NCBI GenBank assembly: GCA_026122225.1
Contig: JANEZZ010002240.1
Location: 372,001-436,000, forward strand
Source of the DNA: Heloderma charlesbogerti
Taxonomy: Eukaryota > Chordata > Lepidosauria > Squamata > Helodermatidae
DNA length: 64,000 bases
Direction: 5' to 3'
Shown here: positions 57,777 through 64,000 of the stretch, piece after piece
How positions within the stretch are numbered: the stretch's first letter is position 1
Layout of the letters: each line of letters opens with the position of its first letter
Position numbers and translations under genes: made by a program
The notes under the pieces: model-generated
Databases searched by the model: none
Seen by the model: the letters and a program-made list of their open reading frames with translations, nothing else
Told to the model about the DNA's origin: nothing

Positions 57777-58648
57777 TGTGTACAGTTCTAGACTCTGTAC
57801 CTACAAAGGGATATTGTAGAGTTGGAAAAAGTGCAGAAAAGAGCAACTAAAATGGTCAAGGGAAGGGAAAGTTCCCTATGAGGGAAGGTTGAAACAGCTG
57901 GGATTGTTTGGCTTGGAGAAAAGGAGGGTAAGGGGAGACATGATAGAGGTGTACCAAATTATGCGTGGTGTGGAGAATGTGGATAGGGAGACATAATACT
58001 AGAACCCGGGGTCATCCCATGAAGCTGATTGGTGGGAGATTCAGGACAGATAAAGGGAAGCACTTCTTCACACAGTGCATTGTTAAACTATGGAATTCAC
58101 TTCCATGAGAGAGCCAGTGTAGTGTAGTGGTGAGAGTGATGGACTGGGAGCCGGGAGATCCGGGTTCTAGTCCCCACTTGGCCATGGAAGCTCACTGGGT
58201 GACTTTGGGCCAGTCACAGACTCTCAGCCCAACCTACCTCACAGGGTTGTTGTTGTGAGGATACAACGGTGAGGAGGAGGATAATGTAAGCCGCCTTGAG
58301 TTCCTTGCGAGAGGGAGAAAGGCGGGGTATAAATGCAATAAATAAATAAATAAATAAATGAGATGTAGTGATGGCCACCAATTTGGATGGCTTTAAAAGG
58401 GGGGCTAGACAAATTCCTGGAGGAGAAGGCTATCAACAGCTGCTAGTTCTGATGGCTGTATACTACCTCCAGTATCAGAGGCAGCATGCTTATGTACATT
58501 AATTGCTGTGGAACATGGGCAGGAGGGTGCCGTTGCACTCGTGTCCTGCTTGTGGCTTTCCCGTGGGCAGCTGGTTCGGCACTGTGTGAACAGAATGCTG
58601 AACTAGTGGACCCTTGGTCTGATTCAGCATGGCTCTTCTTACGTTCCT
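57777..58648 (+). mobile_element. CR1 LINE 3' end inserted in L2
   Basis: Runs from the RT end ('ggaaaaagtgcagaaaagag', 'gacatgatagaggtgtacca') to the 3' UTR end 'ggctcttcttacgttcct'. It is flanked by the 6-bp duplication ATGAAC at 57771-57776 and 58649-58654. It is itself interrupted by a SINE at 58111-58357. Confidence 0.83.
58111..58357 (+). mobile_element. MIR/CORE-like SINE with L2-type tail, inserted in CR1
   Basis: Best-preserved copy. Head 'gtgtagtggtgagagtgatg' (A box) and 'ccgggttctagtcc' (B box); CORE-like middle 'tgactttgggccagtcacag' and 'ctcacagggttgttgttgtg'; L2-like 3' end 'gccgccttgagttcc' with (AATA)n. Flanked by ATGAGA at 58105-58110 and 58358-58363. Confidence 0.86.
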
Positions 58649-58990
58649 ATGAACCAGAAGCTAGTGAAGCTGTTGTGACAAGGGAGTGGCATACTCCCAA
58701 TAACCAGCTCTGGTCAACATTGTGAATACAAGGACCATCTGATCTTTCCAAATGCTTTTCAAAGGCAGCCCCCCATAGAGAGTAATCCAATCAAGATGTA
58801 ACTAAGGCATGTGTTACCCTGGACAGATCTGATGTTTCAAACAAGGAGCAGTTGGTGCACCGGACTGCACTGTGCAAGTGTGCTCTGGACAGCATGAATA
58901 CTTTGCTATCTGGGTTCGGAGCTGCATCTAGGTGCATACCCAGACTGCAAAACTCCCAGGGTGAATAGCAGCTTCAAGGGTGGGGGTGAT

Positions 58991-60022
58991 TTTCACCAGC
59001 ACTGCGGAACAGGGAGGAACTTCCCCCACCTGCATGCCACAGTCCCAATTCTGATCCTCTTTGCAGCTGTTAATTCTAATGGAAATACAAGACACATCAA
59101 ATCAAATGCAAACGTGCATGTAACTTATTGCCTAGCTTTGCCCTCAAATACTAACTCAATTGCCATCTCTCCCTCTACCTTCTATTTAAAATAAGGTCAC
59201 ATAAACCAAAGTTGGCTAAATTGCTTCCTCCTAAGCTTTGACATTTACAGTTTCAAACTGCAGACAAGAAGACCAGTAGTCAGCCTCTATATACACAGAG
59301 GCTGGACTTGCTCTTGGTCAGTTCCCTGTTAAATGAAGGATTTGGTTGTCAGTTTTTACAACCAGGCAGTATTTAGCTCACTAGCTCCCAAAATAAGCAT
59401 GGAGTTTTAGAAATGTTGCCAGCTGTTTCCTTATGCTGGACTTGGCAAATTGCTTGCAGAACTGAATAAGTACAGGTTTATGGGTGAGGAAGGAAAGTAT
59501 GAATTAAAACACACACCCACACACTTGTCCCTTCTCCCCCGCCCCACGCAATGAAGGAAGTGGTGGAGGTGGCGGCATTGCGTCTGGCCCCCAATGGGGT
59601 GGGGCATGCAGGCATTGGCATGCTAATGCATGCCAGGCAGAACCTGGTGAGGTTATTTAAGCCTGGTTCCTCCCCTCCCCATCCTCTGTTTCCTACTTAT
59701 CTCAGCACTGTGTTTTTGGTTGCAGCAGTGGTGAGGTGGGGCCCAGACTTCAGAATGTGGAGTCCTGAGAAGCCATGGCAACAGTTTACAGCCCAAAGGG
59801 CATTTTGGAGAATGGCCCAGTGGGTCTTGGATCATGGACCAGTGGATCTTGAGGCTAGCAATGCCAGCGGCCCAGCAATGCCCTTAAGGGGAAAGAGGAC
59901 AAGACTTTGAGAATGAGGGGCACAAGTGACCTGAGCTGACCCAAAGATGGTATGAATAGCAGCCACCATTGTAGCTGCAATGCCTGAGCCCCCTCAAGAC
60001 CTGCAGTGAGCAGGTCTTGAGC
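58991..60022. other. Low-copy stretch, no gene seen
   Basis: The frame at 59551-59910 (119 residues) has no recognisable domain. The stretch 59530-59900 is GC-richer than its surroundings but lacks a clear CpG-island character. Confidence 0.4.
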
Positions 60023-60227
60023 GCTACCTCAGTATCAGAGGCAATATGCCTATGTACACCAGTTGCTGGGGAACATGGGCAGAAGGTTGCTGTTGCACTT
60101 GTGTCCTGGTTGTGGGTTCCTGGTTGGCAGCTGGTTGGCCACTGTGTGAAGCTGTGAACAGAATGCTGGACTAGATGGACCCTTGGTCTGATCCAGCAGG
60201 GCTCTTGTTATGTTCTTATGTTCTTAT
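60023..60227 (+). mobile_element. CR1 LINE 3' UTR
   Basis: Full terminal block ending 'gtctgatccagcagggctct' and the duplicated 'ttatgttcttatg' terminal repeat. Among the least diverged CR1 tails in the window. Confidence 0.85.
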
Positions 60228-60445
60228 GCAGAAGGTGACTGGACAACATGTAGGGATGTATGAGAATTATGGTTTTGCTCGCAAAATATGCAAGAATGTC
60301 CTATTTCAAGCCTATTTGAACTACGGAGGGCAGAGAATTCTGCCACGGATCTCGGTGAGGCCGAATGCCAGTGCATTTGGCCCCCCGAAATCTGTGGTGA
60401 AATGACCTGCCCCCCCGCCCCCCCATGGATCCCCCCCGGGACGAG

Positions 60446-60454
60446 ACTTACCTG
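60446..60454 (-). promoter_or_regulatory. Outward 5' splice-donor-like motif
   Basis: CAG|GTAAGT on the minus strand, junction 129 bp inside the left terminus at 60322, the same spacing as in the other two copies. Confidence 0.4.
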
Positions 60455-61249
60455 GGGTGGATCTTTCGGATGGCGGTGGTGGCAGCAGCTGCGGCAGCTG
60501 GTCTTCCGACTGGCTGCTGCCGCCATTTGCAGTAGTTGTTTTTTTTTTTTACAGAGATGTCATAGACTACGTAAGTTTTTACATAGCCTAAAACGTCTGG
60601 GTAAAATAATAAAAAAAAAGCCTATGCAAATGGCAGTGGCTATGGCCGCTGCCATTTGCGTACGCGGTTTTTTTTTTTTTTTTACCCAGACGTGATAAAA
60701 CGACTGGGTAAAAAAAAAAAAAAAGGTGTACGCAAACGTGATTAAAAAGAAGTGATAAAACGACTGGGTAAAAAAAAAAAAGGCGTACACAAATGGCGGC
60801 GGCTATGGCTGCCGCCATTTGCATTCCTTATTTTGGGCCGTCTTAGTCTACGTAAATATTTACATAGACTAAGACGGTGAAAATAAGGGGAACGCAAATA
60901 GCATCCACTACGCTATTTGCGTTCCCCTTATTTTCGTCGTCTTAGTCTACATAAATATTTACGTAGATTAAGACGGCCCAAAATAAGGAACGCAAATGGT
61001 GGCAGCCGTAGCTGCCGCCATTTGCATACACGGGTGTTGTTGTTTATTCCCCAGAGTCCCCCGCGGCCGGAAATCTGGCTGCGGACGGCTCTGGCCTGGC
61101 TAGGCCTGGCCAGCTGCTCCGCGGAGCTGCCATGGAGCACAGCCGGCTGCGGAGGATTCCGGGGGGGGGAACGGAGTGCCTTCCCCCCATCGAGGATTCC
61201 GGGGGGGAGGGACGGAATGCCTCCCCCCCACCATCAACATAATCCGCAA

Positions 61250-61258
61250 AAGGTAAGT
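61250..61258 (+). promoter_or_regulatory. Outward 5' splice-donor-like motif
   Basis: AAG|GTAAGT on the plus strand about 20 bp inside the right terminus at 61276. Confidence 0.35.
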
Positions 61259-61991
61259 GACTTTTGTACATCCCTAATTTGAACACAAGCGTGAGAACAT
61301 GTCTGCTGAAAATGTTCACAAATTGTTGAACATGTGCTTGCGTTTGTCTCACTCTTGATTCCCAGTTCGATTTGCGCAAATTTCCTAATTTGCAAATTTC
61401 CTCAGTAGACTCAACCAGCTCCATTTTAGTCTATGGAGGAAACTTGCACAAATTAGGGAATTTATGCACATTTGGGGAGATTTATGCACATTTCAGGAGA
61501 TTTGCATAAGTCTCCCATTTGATCACTGCTCGAACTGCAGAAGTTTCCCATTCGTGCAAAGTGAGCAGCAGTCGCAAATGCGAACAGAAATCAGGCATGA
61601 GATGAGCAGTGAGATGATGCTGGGAGTAGCGATCTCAAATACCACTTGTTCGCCCATCCCTACATGACACAGCCCATGGGATAGTGGGGCAGGGGCACAA
61701 CACTGCCTGCTTTGCTGGGAGTTCAGCTCCCTGTGGTCCTGGAACTACCATCCCTGCAGTTACCACCATGACTGCTCTATTTGTGGTGACTCATATCTGT
61801 TCAGTAGCTGCTCCAAAGAATGGTTCCAGCATGGAGGAAGCTGTGAGTGGAAGGGTTCCAAAAGCAGATATGGGGTTGGGACAATCTCTAGTAAAAGGAA
61901 CCCCTATGTCATTTTCTGGAGCATTATCTTAACAGGGATGATGCTTAGTATCTGTATGTGGGGTTTAGGTATGTATTTAGGATTTCCTATC

Positions 61992-62176
61992 AAGAACATA
62001 GGAAGCTGCCTTACACTGAGTCAGACCATGGGTCCATCTAGCCCAGTACTGTCAACACTGATTGGAAGCAGCTCTCAGGCAGGGATTTTTCCAGCCATAC
62101 CTGGAGATGCTGGGGATTGAACTTGGGACCTTGTGTCTGCAAAATGTGTGCTCTACCACTGAGCCATGACCCATCC
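61992..62176 (-). mobile_element. tRNA-Ala-like SINE with CR1-type tail
   Basis: Minus strand head 'tcatggctcagtggtagagc', B box 'gttcaatccc', tail 'gcagcttcctatgttct'. It lies head-to-head with the plus-strand copy 165 bp downstream. Confidence 0.85.
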
Positions 62177-62340
62177 CCTAGGCAATCCTGTACGTCTAAG
62201 AAACTTTGCTCCATTAGTGGGATGGAGTAAGTGGCACATAAGAAAGTGGGTAAGGAGGTGGGAGAAGGCAGGTTTCTAGGCCCATTTGTGGTGCCACACT
62301 TTGTCACTTTACAAATCTTACGATTGGGAGTCGTGCCCAA

Positions 62341-62524
62341 TGGGACCATGGCTCAGTGGTAGAGGAGCTGCTTTGCATGCAGAAGGCCCCAGGTTTAATC
62401 CCCGGCATCTCTAGGTAATGCTGGAAAATACCTGCCTGAAGAGTTGCTGCCAGTCAGTGTTGACAATACTGGGCTAGATGGACCAATGGTCTGACTCATT
62501 ATAAGGCAGCTTGCTATGTTCCTA
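62341..62524 (+). mobile_element. tRNA-Ala-like SINE with 7-bp duplication
   Basis: A box 'tggctcagtgg' at 62349, alanine-like 'ctgctttgcatgcagaagg' with TGC at the anticodon position, B box 'ggtttaatcc', body 'ttgctgccagtcagtgttga', tail 'ggcagcttgctatgttccta'. TGCCCAA occurs at 62334-62340 and 62525-62531. Confidence 0.87.
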
Positions 62525-62531
62525 TGCCCAA

Positions 62532-63233
62532 GAAGGCAGCAGGCATATCTAAACTAATTCACCACTTATCCTAACCATTTAAGCAGCATCTACCAAACCA
62601 TTGCTTCAGAGAACTGATGAACAGAGTAGACATTTGAAGAAGTGAGGCAGGTGAGTTTTGCTCTAATTAAACATCTAATTCTTTCCCCTAATCATCAACT
62701 TGGTTGACAGAATGCCTATGAGTTTGGAAGGGAAATGGGTCCAAACCAAAATAAGGTTTTGGTTACTATATACCTGGGTGTCTCCCTCAGGAGACAGAAC
62801 TTTAAATATTAAAAGAAGGGGGGGAACCCCCAAAATGATCTGAGGAGGACCTGTGAGCTTTCAGGAGTTACAGAATGTTGCAGTGCATGTTGAGGAGGAA
62901 CAAAAAGAAAAGTGGAGGTGAGGAAGTGAGGAAGAAGGAAAAAAAGGGAGTTTGGCCTGTTCAAGCCCCTAACAGCCTACAGTAAGGAGACCGGAGGGGG
63001 GATTAGGATTGGGAGGGGAACTCTCTTCCCTGTATTATACAGGGATGTCTCCTGGGTGTTTCGGGGAAACACTGCTAGATTTTGTTTCAAGACCACCTAC
63101 TTGTTCGACACAACAGCCTAGTGAAATTACTGTAGTGTATGACAATGTTTTAAGTTAGGAATTCTTTATTTCAGAGCCTATTTGCAATGCAGAATTGAAT
63201 TATTAATGATCTATTTTAAAAACCCTCATCAGG

Positions 63234-63267
<34 letters not shown>

Positions 63268-64000
63268 TGAAAAATATTCAGACGGCTCACTAAATGATTG
63301 TATAGGAGCCTGGACACTGACTCATGAGTTCTGCAGAGAAATATATTACCATCTGGTTCTATGAATGTAATTATGCTGTCGCTTAGACCTGACTGATCAC
63401 CTCCATGGTGCAAGAGAACCATGTGATCTGTCCTCTTATATAATCACTCTTAAAGTGTTCCTAAAATACACAAAGGGAAAGCAACAGGCAAAAGAACAAA
63501 TTATCTGACATGGAAGGCAGGAAACACACATTTAAAAATGAAAATAGCTTTCCTAACATATTGTTATTTGGAACCAGATAAATGGGGAAAGTGGCAACAC
63601 TCTCTATATGCTACTGGTGTTCTAATTATATCCCCCCGCACTGCCGCTGCCTGGGACTCATCGGGGTTTCTTTCTTCCTTGTGAAAAATGTCCTCATTCA
63701 GTATTACAAGAAAACAATGAATGAATAGAAGTTAAGGTCTGTTTAAAAAAAAGAGACATTTATCTATATATTTTAAGGATTTATTTAAGATCTACGGTCT
63801 TTGGGCAAGTTCTAACATTACCCTTCTAAGGCCTCAGTTGTGTGGAAAGGTGTAGCATGCACACAGTACATCACCACCATTTTCCATAAGTTTATATATT
63901 CTGGCATGCTTTATGGAAGCTCCTAAGCAGGTAATGTGGTAGTTGATACCCAACACTTACATCCCAAGGGTAATACGAGCAATGAATTCCAAGACTTCCC
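62532..64000. other. Low-copy stretch, no gene seen
   Basis: Apart from the AC microsatellite, no repeat family or exon is recognised. Confidence 0.45.
63234..63265. repeat. (AC)n microsatellite
   Basis: AC tract of about 16 units. Confidence 0.95.

Larger units (their letters stand above)
57635..58990 (-). mobile_element. L2 LINE 3' part (minus), split by CR1
   Basis: The left piece 57635-57776 ('cttaaatcctttagggtttt', 'aatcgtgcctggaaatgaac') continues at 58649 ('atgaaccagaagctagtgaa') and runs to about 58990. The two pieces join across the CR1 at a duplicated ATGAAC. Stops and indels are frequent. Confidence 0.78.
60322..61276 (+). mobile_element. Palindrome-array hAT-like element, copy 3 (largest)
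   Basis: 955 bp flanked by a perfect 8-bp duplication ATTTGAAC (60314-60321, 61277-61284). The left end TACGGAGG is a diverged TAGGGATG; the right end is CATCCCTA. The array (60555-61028) holds AT-cored hairpins at 60565-60590, 60838-60877 and 60936-60975, and GC hairpins at 60625-60658, 60788-60822, 60891-60923 and 60988-61026. Between them are duplicated 'cgactgggtaaaaaaa' units. Outward donor motifs: CAG|GTAAGT on the minus strand (60454-60446) and AAG|GTAAGT on the plus strand (61250-61258). Not coding. Confidence 0.82.
60251..61662. mobile_element. Outer hAT-like element, interrupted by the palindrome-array element
   Basis: The left end TAGGGATGTATGAGAAT (60251) and the right end CGCCCATCCCTA (to 61662) match the two ends of 164-583 in reverse orientation. 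The body resumes at 61285 with 'aatttgcaaatttcctcagt' and 'gcacaaattagggaatt' motifs typical of that family. The flanks do not show a clean 8-bp duplication. Without the insert it would be about 450 bp, similar to 164-583. Confidence 0.6.

Noticed and set aside
59551..59910. 119-residue plus-strand frame as a host exon
   Set aside because: No recognisable domain or convincing splice signals at its borders.
60243..61670. 8-bp target duplication of the outer hAT-like element
   Set aside because: ACAACATG and CATGACAC share only the adjacent CATG; not convincing.
62341..62524. Possible tRNA-Ala gene
   Set aside because: A and B boxes and an alanine-like anticodon region are present, but there is no complete acceptor stem and the sequence continues into a SINE body shared by five copies.
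1..64000. CRISPR array or bacterial-type operon
   Set aside because: No regularly spaced direct repeats with unique spacers; the sequence is clearly vertebrate repeat-rich DNA.

Overview
The window reads as non-coding DNA from a squamate (or other lepidosaur) reptile. This is inferred from the repeat mix: an intact RTE-BovB LINE with shorter BovB copies, many CR1 and L2 LINEs, SINEs with CR1-type or L2-type 3' ends, hAT-like and Harbinger-like non-autonomous DNA elements, and many (AC)n, (GAA)n and (CTTT)n microsatellites. I recognise no host protein-coding exon, true tRNA or rRNA gene, or CRISPR array. The species cannot be named from this sequence.

Layout. 1-5 kb: a hAT-like element (164-583), a GC-rich hAT fragment (2735-2978), hAT remnants and an L2 3' end. 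5.3-7.4 kb: a CR1 with a damaged reverse transcriptase. 7.4-13.3 kb: mostly low-copy sequence with small MITEs and a GGAT minisatellite. 13.3-18 kb: a hAT element with an 8-bp target duplication, L2 pieces, a tRNA-Ala-like SINE, a CR1 tail and a palindromic insert between 21-bp direct repeats. 20.8-24.7 kb: two copies of an unusual GC-rich element made of back-to-back palindromes. 26-31 kb: L2, MIR-like SINE and nested MITEs. 32.8 kb: a short BovB. 34.2-37.2 kb: an L2 with a 545-codon open frame inserted in a CR1. 40.7-43.6 kb: a long decayed L2. 46-50 kb: CR1, L2, BovB and MITE pieces. 53.4-56.6 kb: a full-length BovB with a 1047-residue open frame and a 10-bp target duplication. 57.6-59.0 kb: a three-level nest (SINE in CR1 in L2). 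60.2-61.7 kb: the largest palindrome-array element, inserted in another hAT-like element.

How the parts work together. BovB, CR1 and L2 encode the reverse transcriptases; the SINEs carry 3' ends resembling CR1 or L2 and were presumably copied by those enzymes. The hAT-like and Harbinger-like elements have no transposase here and would have been moved in trans. The nests give a relative order of insertion.

The most unusual signal is the palindrome-array family (20826-21319, 24058-24701, 60322-61276, with a relative at 2735-2978). It has TAGGGATG-type ends and 8-bp target duplications where they can be read, serial hairpin modules whose arms differ between copies yet stay complementary, and consensus 5' splice-donor motifs pointing outward near both ends at conserved distances.
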